Source of the DNA: Gonatopus flavifemur
Lineage: Eukaryota; Arthropoda; Insecta; Hymenoptera; Dryinidae
Direction of reading: 5' to 3'
Length of the DNA: 64,000 bases
NCBI GenBank assembly: GCA_018340375.1
Contig: JAFFJZ010000014.1
Span: 186,001 to 250,000, forward strand
The translations under genes and the position numbers were made by a program. This document shows positions 1 through 12,529 of this stretch, piece by piece. How positions within the stretch are numbered: position 1 is the first letter of the stretch; every line of letters begins with the position of its first letter. Under the pieces are notes generated by a model that did no database searches, was not told the origin of the DNA, and saw nothing but the letters and a program-made list of their open reading frames with translations.

Positions 1-112
1 CCGAATAAGTTGAAATGTATTTTATTGAACATCAATCTTGAAGATGAAGCAGCAACTTACAAAAAACTGGTGAAATTTCCAAATGCCTTAAAAATCAACT
101 CTTATTTATTCC

Positions 113-2116
113 TCATTCAGATGTTGGAGAAGCATGTGATTGTCCAATATCAGGTTCACGCTGTAAATTAAACACTTCCACAGGTAACGGTTTGCAGGTT
201 TTGAATTGAGATATCCTATTATCACGATTAGACAAGATAAAAATGTGGGGATCAGAGGAATACAGCAAAGTGTGTAACAAATCTTCCATGTTCTGATGCC
301 GAGACATTTTTCTCGTGTTGAATTCTCGGTATCTTCTGATATCTTTGTTCCTGGCCTCTAAAGCTTCTTCTGACATCATCTCCCCACCATGAATCAGTAA
401 CCTATGCACACTAGAAGGCATATGGTACCACGAATATAACTTCACGTATAAATCCGCTGTTTCTTTGGCGTACAGAGAAAATCTCTCAACGTCAATGTCA
501 AATCCACTCGATATGGTTTTCAATATGACGTTAAACCTCTTCAATCAATTTTCGTCAAGTCCTGTTATTTGAGCAGCCGTTGAAAAATTCTCAGAGAATC
601 GTGCTGCGGTATTTCCGTCATTAGTTGTTCCGTAACCTTGTTTCACAACGTCAACTAACAATCCCATTTCCTGCCGAATCGCCTCAGTGATACGTTTTTT
701 ATTATCCTCTTAAATTTGCTTGTCCTGTTTTTCTGTTATCCGGTACTTCTTTATATTAATGCGATATGCAATGTGAAGCATACAGTCGAGGCATCTCATG
801 TATGCATGGAGAGATGAAAGGCCCAGATGGTATCTAGTCTCATCACACTCTCTCTCATAAACGGAAGAGAGATTGTTCATCAGTTTAGGAGTGACTTTGC
901 AAATACTACATGTTTGAACCGATGTCTCTGTGATTGTGCTGAAGGTTTTGCCATCGATCATAGTGAGCATTAACTGATGGTCAATTTTTGCTGTGATGTT
1001 GTCTAGGGTAACTATAGTCGGAGAAAGCCCTTCGATCTGACTTTCTATTCCCGAAATTTCTTCTCGAATTAAATCAGTGGTTTCCTTTTCAAAAATGAGT
1101 TTCACTGGTCGGCAAAATCTTGTAGACGAAGCCCGACGATTATTCCAGATTATGGTATTTCCATCTTCCGTTTGTAATTGAAGAGGCACAATGCAAACTA
1201 CATATAGATTCCCGTCTGTTTTTTCACGGTCTTCCTCATTTTGAATACGAATTTTATACATAGATTGTCCCCCACTTCCATCAGCTCCCCATTTATACAA
1301 TAAAACAAGATCTGATTGTGAATTTCCACATACGCTTTCCAAAATATCTTTCAGAGCGAGGCATAATCTTGATGACGTATGATCCACTGTGGCTTGAAGT
1401 CGAATTTCTGCTGAAAATTCTTTGATACTTATACTGTTGTTTGGTGGATAACATTCTTTCTTTGCCACCAAGATGTTTTCATAACTTGGATATATATTGG
1501 CTTTCCGATTTTTAGCTCCTTGTTGCATCAGGATGTAGCTATTTTTGGAGAAACGTCCATCTATATACAAAGCAAGACCTTCTTCGGATGAATAAGTTTC
1601 TGGTTTCACATTTGGGGCATCAAATGCATGTTTGATTTTTGTTGCTCTGGTGGGAGAGCTTTCTGTAATCTTTTTTAAAACTGAAGATGCGTCTTTTTTA
1701 CCAGTAGTATACAAATTCGAGCGAGTTGCAAACGTCAATTCTTCTGTAGTATGATTATCCAGCAAGTTTTGAATTCTTCTTTTTTTCGATTTCTCACTCA
1801 AATTCTGGAATTCTTTGGACGGTCCCCCTATAGAGCTCTGTTGACCACTTGGTTCAGGAAACAAATTGATCGTTGAATCTAGCCATTCAGAAAAACGTTG
1901 TTCGAATTTTTGTTTCGACCGATAGCACTTTTTCCATTTGTCCCGCAAATGGCTCAGAAAATTGTTTATAATTTGCAGTACACATTCAGAAACATGGGTT
2001 GAGTTTCCCGACATTGACGTTTTTCCTTTTACATATCGCAACACTGCATCAAGTTTCTTGGACGCCTCTCTTTCGGAATACCACACATCAAACAGCTCTC
2101 TCTTGGTGATAGACAT
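113..2116 (-). pseudogene. Transib superfamily transposase, two in-frame stops
   Basis: This encodes a DDE cut-and-paste transposase of the Transib superfamily, the relative of vertebrate RAG1. The reading frame starts at the ATG ending at 2116 and runs about 667 codons to 113, close to the usual family length. It is broken only by a TAA at 710-712 and a TGA just upstream of 544. Family landmarks appear in order. KWGADGSGGQS carries the first catalytic Asp near residue 279. SSTRFCRPVKLIFEKET follows. TMIDGKTF carries the second Asp near residue 388. A CxxC (TCSIC) and LHAYMRCLDCMLHIAYRI come next, then GTTNDGNTA between the two stops. MSEEALEARNKD plus YREFNTRKMSR holds the third acidic residue and aligns with the RAG1 C-terminal catalytic block. 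I did not find convincing terminal repeats; the element may run off the left edge. Assignment is from motif recognition. Confidence 0.9.
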
Positions 2117-3214
2117 TATTCTGATAGAACGGAATGAGAATATATACTAAAATATTGAAAAAAACAATGAACAGATTATTGCTTGCGAATTACAACTGAC
2201 CAGGATTGACATTACAGTGATTATACCAAAAGTTCAGAAATCACAACTCCTTAAGATAGGACAGTCGCGTCACTAACAAATAAAACAAAAGTGTAATCTC
2301 GTCCAGTCGTCGTTTGTTGCTAACTTCACGCCGACTGCTTGACAAACTCCAAATCATTATGAAATTCATGCATTTTAATTATATGAGGTCCACAATAATG
2401 AACATATAGGAATTATAAGGAAAAACACATTGACAGAGCGATACCGGAGCCAAACCAAGAGACAAAACGTCAGTATTCTAAAAGAAAGTGATACCTGATC
2501 AATTTTATCACTCAAATATCATTGAAAATCATTTGTCTGTAAGAAATTCCAATTAAAGAAAAAAAATGTATTGCATACGGAATAAAATGTGGCTAATGAA
2601 ATCAAACGAATTGGCGGAAGGACAAGCGAGGACAGAGAGAATTCGGAAAAACATTCACCAAATCCTGAGACGCACTCAGACGCACTTGGAATTCGAACGA
2701 AACGATTCAGAATTGTTCACACTTTCGACTCCTTTTTCCCGTTTGTCGGATAAGGCCGGATAGGAAAAGTTATAGTCCATTAAAGTTGAAATTATGTTAT
2801 TTCAGTAAAGGTATAAATGGGTTCACTATATGATGAACGAGGAAAGAATCAAACTAATTTTTCCCACTTCCACCATGAAAATTATGTTAAAGATGATGTA
2901 TTTTCACTACTCAACATGATAGCATACCACTTGAATCGTTTTTCGACGCGTATTAGGTAAAACACAATGTAGACTTTTTTCATTGAAAAACCGAGAACGA
3001 ACAAACGCAAAAATGAGTGATTGAAACATGCACATTTGGACATGATTAGCAAACTTCTGACTGTTGATCATCAATTTTATCGTGTTCACAACTATCCTAA
3101 ATGACATACGAATGTTCATTTAATCCATTGGAAGACTTTGATTTTTGGACTTTTGTCCAGCTAGATTGGAAAAAACGACCACTGTGCGTCGTTGTTCCTG
3201 GGTAGCGCTGGGAG
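2117..3214. other. No gene recognised (flank of Transib copy)
   Basis: This is AT-rich sequence with only short chance frames, such as 65 codons at 2566-2763 that look like nothing I know. It may include the Transib 5' region, but no CACWRTG-type terminus with a GC-rich 5-bp duplication was convincing. Confidence 0.5.
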
Positions 3215-3515
3215 TAGTTCATCAATAACTCCGATGGTTCATACCTTGCACCCCATTGGGCGGAAAGGGGCCCATGCCCAGTGTTTCGTAGAGGGTTTGA
3301 AACCAGCTTCCCCATGCCATGATGGAAAAGTGGGGGTCCCATTTCAAATAACCATCTTGACCCCTGAATGACCTTCAAAATGACCTCTGAGGGATTATTC
3401 AAGGTCAGCATCATACTTCCCCTTTGGAACCCTGAAATTTTCACCTGGAACATTTTTTCCCATCTTCACCAGTTTTCGAGATATTTGGCTATATCACTTC
3501 AAATGGACTACCCTG
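3215..3515 (+). repeat. Single arm of a CAGGG-type TA element
   Basis: The stretch from the Cys-rich text near 3240 to ACCCTG at 3515 repeats the right arm of the element at 11620-14604. Shared blocks include GAGGGTTTGAAACC near 3290 and TGACCTC...GAGGGATT near 3380, with divergence. It also matches, inverted, the left arm near 11640-11890. The left arm of this copy is missing. It abuts the next element with only TATA between the two termini. Confidence 0.75.
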
Positions 3516-3519
3516 TATA

Positions 3520-4549
3520 CAGGGTGGCGCAAAATTCTGGGAACACCCCCATACCTTTTGGACGGGGCATGATAATTGGATCAAATTTTTTTTGAATCGG
3601 AGGAGGGAGGAGGGGCTATCTTGGCGGTAAATTTCGAGTTCCTCAGCTCTGTAGGGGCCGATGGGAAGAGGGAAAGGGGGCCGAAATCTGAAATCACATG
3701 GGGAAGCTTGTGATACGTGATTCGATAGGGTTTTCCAACTTCAATCCAGCGGTTTTTTGTTCTTTGGAATCGGATCATTTGTCGCCGAGTTATCGTCGTT
3801 CTAACACTCTGATGTGGCAAAATCTGGAAACACCCTCATAACTTCTAAACGGGACATGATGATTGGATCAAATTTTTCTTGAATTAGAGGCTTTTTTATC
3901 CCAATCTTGGCATTACCCAGAATCAACGGCGTGGACGTGTCGGGAACTTGATTCCTTGTGTGTGTGTGTGTGTGTGTGTGTGGGTGAATGAGGGTGGGTG
4001 TTGATGTGTTTCCGTGTGTGTAGGAGAGTTTGAGTGTGAGTGGGTGGTTCCGTTGTATGGGCCTGTGCGAGCCCACACCCATACGCAACCACCCACACAC
4101 ACCTACTCACACACACACACGCATACAAGGAATCAGGTTCCCAACACGTCCACGCTGTCGACTCTGGGCAATTCCATGATTGGGATGAAAAAACCTTCGA
4201 TTCAAGAAACATTTGATTCAATTATCATGTCCCGTTCAAGAGTTATGGGGGTGTTTCCAGACTTTGCCACATCAGAGTATAAAAATTACAATAACTCAGC
4301 GAAAAATGATCTGATTGAAAAAAAACCGGTGGATTCGGGTTGAAAAACCCTATCGAATTACGTATCACAAGCCCCCGCGTCTCATTCGAGATTTTACCCC
4401 CCCCCCATCGTCCCCTACAGGTCTGAGGAACTCAAAGTCCCCTGTTAAGATAGCCCTTGATCCCTCCTCCAATTCAAAAAAGATTTGGTCCGATCATCAT
4501 GTCCCGTTCAAAAGTTATGGGGGTGTTTCCAGACTTTTGCGCCACCCTG
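3520..4549. mobile_element. Palindromic non-autonomous CAGGG element (copy B)
   Basis: The element begins CAGGGTGGCGCAAAA after TA and ends TTTTGCGCCACCCTG. The first 430 bp or so reappear inverted at the right end, so the single strand could fold into one long hairpin around a TG/CA-repeat loop. Each arm is itself two direct repeats: the block CTGG(G)AACACCC..CATAAC..ATGATTGGATCAAATT occurs near 3537 and again near 3822. There is no transposase frame; open frames here are chance. TA targeting and the CAGGG terminus suggest mobilisation by an IS630/Tc1/mariner-type transposase (inference, see the fragment at 39882-40160). Confidence 0.8.
3955..4125. repeat. TG/CA microsatellite forming the loop of copy B
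   Basis: A (TG)n run of about 24 bp near 3957-3982 is mirrored by CA-rich tracts up to about 4123. They lie at the centre of the palindrome. Confidence 0.85.
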
Positions 4550-7193
4550 TGTATATTGATATATAGTTATGTACGTAGGGGTACATGTATATACGCACAT
4601 ATGCTCATACATTCAATAGTTAGAGGCGTGTGGAGAGGGGGTGGGGCGTGCCCAATTTATTTCAGAGAGCACACCGAGAGAGCGGAACATACAGTCGGTC
4701 TGATAAGATCATTAGTTCAGTCGGAAACTTATCTAAGTTACTACACTAAGTAACTACACCTGATTACTTTGAATGATCATAGTTTGATCTACGCATTCGT
4801 TCTTCTGCTCCTCAAATAGTTCAAGGAATTTCATTAGAAATGCGCTGTCAATAGGATCACAAATAATTCGAAATTATGATTGTAATAATTTTCCATATGA
4901 TAATGTTTTGGGAAGGAGCGATATAACTTGGCCTAATGTGCTCGGCTTGTGAGCCACTATTTTTCGACATCAAGATTCTGTTGTAAATCGGTGCCTCAGT
5001 AGTATTATATTTGCCTATATAGTTTCGGAATATATCAATTTATCGCATCTTAATTTTGATAATCATTACCAGTCCTCATCACATTCATCGAGTAATAATC
5101 AATTTCATGAATTTCAGCAAATGTAACGTGATTTGTAGGAAAATTCCAACGGTTGCGTTACACATTTCCACTAGGGTGTTGACAAACATTTTTTTCCCTT
5201 CGTGTAAAACTACAAACCGTTAGGAAATTAATTTTTGAAACTTTTCCTCTGAGACTGGGCGGTTTTTCCTGCAGATGATCCTCTTCATTCATGAAACATG
5301 TAACAAGACGTGTTCATCATACAGCCGATTCTTGAGACGTTCCATTTCAGAGAGAAGAAGGACAGAGCTTGATAGACTCATCCTGTAGTGATCAAAAACA
5401 AAATAGTCCGTTGACTTTGCTCATTTGAACTCATATTGAAAACATCACTCTGTGATGAACATAAAAATTGAGGGGTGTGAATGAAAACCGGGCTGAGGGT
5501 CAAAATTCAATCATTGAATTCCGTGCCAAAATGCATACTGAACGCTGAACCTGATGAACTGTGGAATGGCCCACCCTCAGTTGTCATTGTTGATGATGCA
5601 ACTGATAAGAATGAGAATTACATGATCCAGTCAGCTGTGGGATAGGATTTTCATCATTTTTCCAAAATTATGTTCTTGGTACTTATTCAGTTCGGTTTGC
5701 ATTCCTACTCGTCAAATGATTGTGTATCAAACTTACATCCGATTCACTGTTGAAGTATATATAATACGATCATTACTGTCAGTGGCACTGAGGACCGGTT
5801 TTGAACTATACCGTCGCTATATTCGTCTATCACTGGACTGCGGACGTTTGTGCAAATGTAGATTTTCATGGTACATATCTTTCACATGTTCCACATTAAT
5901 GACATAACACAGTGCGTTACATACTTGTTCTCCAAATGAGAAGATGTTGAATATTGATTCATATCATTCGCGTAGAATTCACAGAAAATACGTCACATGG
6001 AGAATGTTTATTTGCATAAACTTTCGCAGTCCATGACAAATCACATTGATGACACATTCTTGATCGTGAAACATTCCATCCCGTAGAAAATGTGACCGAT
6101 GTGGGAAGCAGACCAATATTTTCAGATCATTTAGTGAACTTTTCCATACAGCAATGGATATGGAGACAGATACTTGGAATCATCAACATTTGGAGTTTTC
6201 CCGTTTTTCATTCTGCACGACTTGCACAACAAATCATCTGGTTTCAGGTATTTCACTCAACACTGATGCTGATGGTCGTTGGAGAGGCTACCTGATCACT
6301 GAATAGACTTCTTTTATTCAGTGAATGACAACGTCGATCTTTGGAACGTTGATGAGAGATATCATTCACCGATTCAATGGAATAACAATAAAGAACTGAA
6401 AATTACATCGCCATTAAACACAAATGAAATGCGTGCGAAACGAGTGCGTGGTGATGGTTGCGAGTTTATAGCCTTCGGCGACGTTACATTTGAGTTCATA
6501 ACTTCTGAACAAAATGTCAGCCCATTCTGAGTATGTTCTCAAAATGTTCGTATTCCTTCCAAGATTGTTCATAAAACGAAAATGAGAAGAATCAAGGATG
6601 TGGAAATTTGAGAGAATCGAACGTTTTTACTCAATCCTCATCATTCTGATACAAGGGCTATAGATCCCATATTTTCGTTCCATGTTCCGGAGAATATTAA
6701 TGGAATGCTACATTCTGTTCCTTGGAAGATTTTTCCTGCGGCCGACAGTGTTCCAGATATCCTTGCTGCAAATTAAGCAGAGTTTTCGAATTTCAAAACT
6801 CAAAAATTCCTAACTTGGGAATGGACTTTCCTTTTTAAATGGGAAGACACGCGTCGAAAACTTTTCCACGTATAATGATGGAATGAATATACCACAGCAA
6901 TGTGAAAATCGGTATGGAGAAACATACAGTACTCCCACGTCCTTGATACATTGATGAAAGATAGATGTAACAAGGTGTTTCAGGGGTTGGAATGACTGTT
7001 GTTCGATATATCGATGTTCCCAAATGACTTGGAATGGAAAACTTGTTGTGTTCAATTCATATTTCTTTAGTTACAATCAAACTGTCACATACAAGGGCTG
7101 GAAACTTTTTGTTCGAAATGAATTGTTTCTGAAAAATATTTATTTGGAAGATTTATGAAGGTTCATACTATCATAATCATCTCTTTCTTCTTA
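4550..7193. other. About 2.6 kb with no recognisable gene
   Basis: AT-rich sequence. Open frames are 60-80 codons, without start context, domain or repeat support. A short hairpin, ATTCAGTG with its inverse, sits near 6298-6325. I see no element ends and no exon-like series. A diverged or intron-rich host exon cannot be excluded by eye. Confidence 0.5.
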
Positions 7194-7195
7194 TA

Positions 7196-8550
7196 CAGGG
7201 TGTCCCATTTTAATCTTTGAATGCAAATATCTCAAAAAGATGCATCTTAAACCGAAAGTACTTCATACCAAAGTTGTTATACAAAGAGGGGGCAACAAAA
7301 CTACGATATCAGTTTCATCATAGATGGCGTTATGATCGATTGGAATGGGGTCAACATCATTTTTTTGGACGAGAGCCCCCACTTCTTATTGCATATCTTG
7401 ATCCTACGCAGAAAACTGAGTAACTTTTGATTGGAACGTTTCCTTAAATTTTTGAAGATGACGCCACAATCGATGAAAAATAAAGTCTATGAAACAATAT
7501 GCGGATTTCTTGTGGAGTCCATCCGAAAGCCGGAATATCTCATCCGAATGTTGTTGTTAAGAGAAGGGACGACACAATGGCGATATCAGTTCCATAGTAG
7601 ATGGTGCTGTGGTCGGTAAAAATGAGGTCAACTTCAATTTTTCAAATGGATACTCCCACTTTTCACCGCATATCATGATTCTACGCGAAAGAATGAAGAA
7701 TTTTTGTTCGAAACATTTCTCTTGAATTCTTGAAGATGGAAACGGTGGGAAATGAGGTTGATCAGAAAGTTCTACTGCATTATGTGTAAAGCAACGCTCT
7801 TGAAGGTTTTGTTTTCATCTACCGAGGATTGCGGTGTAACGAATGCCCATATTACCCCCTCCTCCTCCTCCCCCGCTCATCAGTGGGCCGTCGGCATTAG
7901 CGTTACCCAATGTGCACCCCGAGGAGGTTACGCGATCGGGTTTGTTGAGCGTTGCTTCACACATAATGCAGTACAACTTTTTCATCAACCTCATTTTCCA
8001 CCGTTTCCATCTCCAAGAATTGAGGAAAAATGTTTTGAACAAAACTTCCTCATTTTTCCGCGTAGAATCATGATATGCCATAGAAAGTAAAAGTTTCCAT
8101 TTTAAAAATTGAAGTTGACCTCGTTTTTACCGACCACAGCGCCGTCTACTATGGAACTGATATCGCCATTGTGTCGTCCCTTCTCTTAACAACAACATTC
8201 GGATGAGATATTCCGGCTTTCGGATGGACTCCACAAGAAATCCGCATATTGTTTCATAGACTTTATTTCTCATCGATTGTGGTGCCATCTTCAAGAAATT
8301 GGAAAAACGTTTCAAGCTAAAGTTGCCCAGTTTTTTCCGTGGAATCAAGATATGCGATGAAAAGTGGGGGTTCCCGTTTGAAAAAATTATGTTGACCCCA
8401 TTTTAATCGATCATAACGCCATCTATGATGAAACTGATATCGTAGTTCTGTGATCCCCTCTTTGTCAAACAACTTTGGTACGAAGTACTTCTGGTTTAAG
8501 ATGCATGTTTTTGAGATATTTGCATTCAATGATTGGAATGGGACACCCTG
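7196..8550. mobile_element. Palindromic non-autonomous CAGGG element (copy C)
   Basis: It begins CAGGGTGTCCCATTTTAAT after TA (7194-7195) and ends ATGGGACACCCTG before TA (8551-8552). The arms 7196-7810 and 7935-8550 are inverted copies of each other, about 600 bp each, and the GC-rich loop is only about 120 bp. Within each arm the block GCGATATCAG..TCATAGATGG..GGTCAAC occurs twice as a direct repeat about 300 bp apart, so the whole is two direct units facing two inverted units. There is no coding capacity. Confidence 0.85.
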
Positions 8551-8585
8551 TATAATGAACTCATATGGAATGATATATGATCCTT

Positions 8586-10822
8586 GCACGAAGAATATTG
8601 TCTGAGCCTGAGGAAAGATTCAGAAACCGAGTGAAACCTGTAAAACTTATCCCAGTGCAGATATAGATAGTGATCGTAATATGTTGATGATGCAATGTTC
8701 CCTGGAATTCAAATCTCTGAAGAAGGAAAGGGAAATGTAGAAAAGATGGAATTTGAAGGACCTCGAGCGAGAACAAACACATGAGGCATTCGAGAAAATG
8801 TTGGATGAAAAATTGGGAGATCAAAAAGAGGAAGACTTGGGAATAGAGAGGAGATGGACAAAGATGAGGGGGAATATAGGAGAATGTGCGGATAAGATTC
8901 CGCAGAATAATGGGGTAGAACCTGAAAACCCATGGATAACGGGAGAAATTTCGGAATTGATGAATGAAAGAAGAAAATACAAGAATAATAATAGCCAAGA
9001 AGGCCAGCAACGATACAAATCATTGAGAAATGAAATAATGAGAGAATCAGGGAAAGCAAAAGAACAGTGGTTAGACGAGAAATGTCAGGAAATAGAAATA
9101 AGATTGCATTCAGGAAGAATAGATGAAGCATATAGGATTATCAAAAGATTTCTCGGACAAATGAAATCAAGAAGCAATAAGATTAGAAACACTCTTGGAC
9201 GACAATTGATAACAACGGAAGAGAAAATAGGACAGTGGATCAATCATTTGGGAGACTTGTATAGAGGAAACGATGATATAGCACTTTTAGAGGAGGAGGA
9301 GGATGTAGATGAGGAAGAATTGGGAGATTCGATATTGAGATCAGAATTCGACAAGGCTTTGGAAGGATTGAAAAATAATAAAGCGCCAGGCATAGATGGC
9401 ATAAGTGTGGACCTTATAAAAGCCTCCAGTGAAGGAACTCGTGACGCTTTGTTTGGATTGATTAGAGATATGCACGAAAAAGGAGAAGTGCCGGAAGATT
9501 TCCAAAAGAATAAAATTGTCGCTATCCCGAAAAAACAAGGGGCAGACAAATGCGAGAACTACAGAACGATCAGTTCAACTTCACATGTTCCGAAAATACT
9601 GACCAAAATTATATACAGGAGGATGGAAAATGAAATAGAGAGTAGATTGGCAGAAGATCAGTTTGGTTTTACAAAAAATAGGGGAACGCGAGAAGCAATT
9701 CCAGCGTTCAGGGCAGTTATAGAGAAAAGGATAGCGCTGAAGGAATCTGTGTACATAGGTTTTGTAGATATACAAGAGGCTTTCGATAATGTGGACTGGG
9801 AGAAGATGTTTGCGATCCTGAAGAAGGTGGGGATAAATTAAAAAGATAGAAAAATAATATACGAATTATATAAGAATCAAAGTGCAATAATAGACATGGA
9901 GGGTCAGGAAGGGGAAGCACAAATAAGGAGAGGGGTGAGACGAGGATGCTCATTCTTGCCACTGATCTCCGATTCATATATGGAAGGAGCAATGAACGAA
10001 GTGAAGGAGGAAATCCAATCGAAATTAGAGATTCAGGGAGAAAATATAAGTATGTTGAGATTCCCGGATGACATAGCTACATTGGCCACGAGTAGTACTG
10101 AGTTAGAGAATATTCTCAACACTATGAGAACAATATTTTCGGAAAACTATTGTATCAATATCAATGAAGACGAAACAAAATTCATGTTGTGTACAGCAGC
10201 GAAAACAGCTAGAAGAACGAAAATCAAAATAGATACCGAGACAATTGAACAGGTGAAAGAATTCAAACATCTAGAAAGCATATTCACAGAAAGCGGCAAA
10301 AGCGAAAGAGATATAAGAGCAAGAATAGCACAAGGGAAACAGGTTTGTCACCAAAAGAAACAGTTATTATGCTCAAAAAAAATAAGTTCGGGAGTGAAGA
10401 AGAAATTCTTGAGCAGTTACGTTTGGAGCACAGCATTATATGGTTGCGAAATTTGGACAATGGGGAAAACTGATCAACGAAGACTTGAAGCTTTCGAAAT
10501 GTGGTATTATAGAAGGATGCTCAGAATAAAATGGATAGACGGAGTCAAAAATGAAGAAGTACTCGAGCAGATGAATGAAAAAAGAAATCTTTTGAAACAC
10601 ATCGTGAAAAGGAGAAGCAATCTTATAGGACACACATTACGGCATGAGAGTAAATTGAAAACAATATCAGAAGGGAGAATGGATGGTCAAACTGGTAAAG
10701 GTAGACCTAGATCAAGTTATATGAAGCAAATCGTACAAGACAAGGGATGTAGTAGATATGTAGAAATTCAACGTTTGGCGGATAATAGACAGGGGGGGAG
10801 GGTTCCGTCAAACCAGTCGTAA
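8586..10822 (+). pseudogene. RTE-like ORF2 (endonuclease end, RT), one stop plus an upstream frameshift
   Basis: ORF2 would encode AP-endonuclease plus reverse transcriptase for target-primed insertion. Only the end of the endonuclease is present (RRILSEPEERFRNRV near 8590), in a different frame from the rest. From 8753 one frame runs to 10822, interrupted only by TAA at 9839-9841. RT landmarks are KNNKAPGIDGI near 9390, the YRTIS block near 9565, QFGFTKNRGTREA near 9665, DIQEAFDNVDWEKMF near 9780, RRGVRRGCSF near 9935, and the catalytic box changed to FPDD near 10065 (FADD in sister copies). After RT come SSYVWSTALYGCEIWTMGK and a GHTLRHESK..GKGRPRSSYMKQI tail typical of insect endonuclease-reverse transcriptases. 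The FPDD change and the stop make it inactive. Confidence 0.85.
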
Positions 10823-10848
10823 GACTGATTACTACATGATGATGATGA
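8586..10848 (+). mobile_element. RTE-like LINE, copy 1 (5' truncated)
   Basis: This non-LTR retrotransposon copy is truncated inside the endonuclease and ends in a short (ATG)n tail. At 10814-10827 the sequence CAGTCGTAAGACTG forms a 5-bp stem with a 4-nt loop. The loop holds the ORF2 stop codon TAA (10820-10822), so the 3' UTR before the tail is about 15 nt. Very short 3' UTRs and simple-repeat tails are typical of RTE elements. The same family recurs at 23834, 39035 and 46041 (inverted). Confidence 0.85.
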
Positions 10849-11617
10849 GGAACTTCTACCCCTCGTCCCTCTGCTGTACGAAAATCTCGTACCTAGCGTA
10901 TCTTCCAGGTGATAGGAGGAAGGGGACAATCTTCCTACGAGTAACGAGATCACCGATCTCCTCTCCAATCAGGAGCTCTAGTTATCGGACGGAGAACGGA
11001 CGTATATCCTCTCGTCCCCTCTTACACACGTGATGACACGCGCTCCAAGAATAGTCAAATTCACGTTCTCCTATCACTCGTTCACTGCCGCATCTCCTTC
11101 CACGTTTTCACGTGCTGTGTGGATGACCGCTCCATCATCTCTACACCCACGTCGATGAAGTCGTCGATTCTCACCAAGCGTCTACCCCGCATCCTCTGAT
11201 CCACGGCTCCAAGGGACCACCGCCTATCTCCGAAGAATGCTCTGTGGAATGCACGTATGTTTTGTCTTGGCCAGACAAATTTCTATCCCAGTTGTATTGC
11301 CTAGAGATCATGTTCCGTGAATAATTTCCGCTTATTTATGCCTTCTGTTTCAATCCCACTATACGATCGGTTTATGTAATTAGCCTGTCGGTTGGAATTA
11401 TATGTATATTAGTTTATGGAATACGAGTTCATTCTTCAGATCCCTCAACTCCACGAAATTCCTTCTTAGTTAATCGACGGAAGCCTCCGCCTCCATACAG
11501 TCCATGACGCTCATTTCACCAGTAATATTCTCTCCAAGGAATAAAATCTCATTCGCTCTGTTCTAGGTTTCGAAGATGATATCTTCCTCTTGGAAAATTA
11601 GACTTTTTTCACAAATA
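10849..11617. other. No gene recognised
   Basis: The first 350 bp are relatively GC-rich, rich in CTCGT/CTCC motifs, with no coherent frame. The rest is AT-rich. No element ends were seen. Confidence 0.45.
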
Positions 11618-12529
11618 TACAGGGTGAACCATTTTGAGTGATATAGTCGAATGTCCCCGGAACTAGTCAAGATGGGGGAAAATTTTATTGAAAAAAGTTC
11701 TGGGTTTCATGGTGGAAGTATAGTGCTGACCTTGAAAGATTCCTCAGAAGTCATTTTTAAGGTCATTCAGAAGTCAAGATGGTTTTTCTCAGACCAGGCC
11801 CTCATTTTCCCATCATAGCATTTGAAAGCTGGTTTCAAACCCTCCACGGAACACTGGTCATGGACCACCTTCCGCCCATTGAGGTACAAGTTATGGACCG
11901 TCAAAGTCATTCATGACCGCGCGGTGAGCTAGGGCTACGAATCCTTCGATGGATTATCTGGAAGCCCGAAGGATTTCTGTGTCTGTTCGAATGCGCATCT
12001 CAATCAATGTTGAGTGGCATGGACGATACTCTTAATGCTTCAAGCAACCTGATGTGTTTTTTTCCTTTTTAGAATTATTTCTTGGATGAGAAATGGAGAG
12101 AAATCGAGTTTCTCATCAAATCATAAATTTAGTAAAGGATGCTCCCACTATTCCTCTTTGCGCCTATCAGATACTTTCCTCCTTGTATAAATCCCAGTTC
12201 TGGAAAAAGAGCATTCCGAAATTCAACAATATTATTCATTCAGAATGACACGATAGGAGAAGGAGAGTGATTGGTTGTTGAAATGAGCGATATCAATTTA
12301 TATGAGAAAGGAGGAAGGGTTCATTTCAAAACTCATATAACAATTTTTTCTTTCTACAACAAATTTGTGATAACCTCCTCCACTGGCGTTGATCCGTTTA
12401 CCAAGATCTAAAACACTCCGGAAAACGTCACTCTACAATTTTATAAGGAATTTGAGCATCTCTGACCATCATACGAACACATGGAACTACGTAACTTGCA
12501 ATAAGTACGTTGTCAATGCACACATATGT

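Noticed and set aside
2391..2400. CACAATAATG as a possible Transib terminus
   Set aside because: Wrong orientation for the right end, imperfect heptamer and no GC-rich 5-bp duplication.
3801..4343. His/Thr-rich frames around 4 kb
   Set aside because: Translation of the TG/CA microsatellite within a palindromic element.
6810..7055. 81-codon minus-strand frame as a host exon
   Set aside because: No recognisable domain, no splice-site logic and weak coding look.
8561..9131. Long hydrophobic minus-strand frames looking like membrane proteins
   Set aside because: They are the antisense of the RTE-like ORF2; Phe/Leu/Ser richness comes from Lys/Glu codons on the coding strand.
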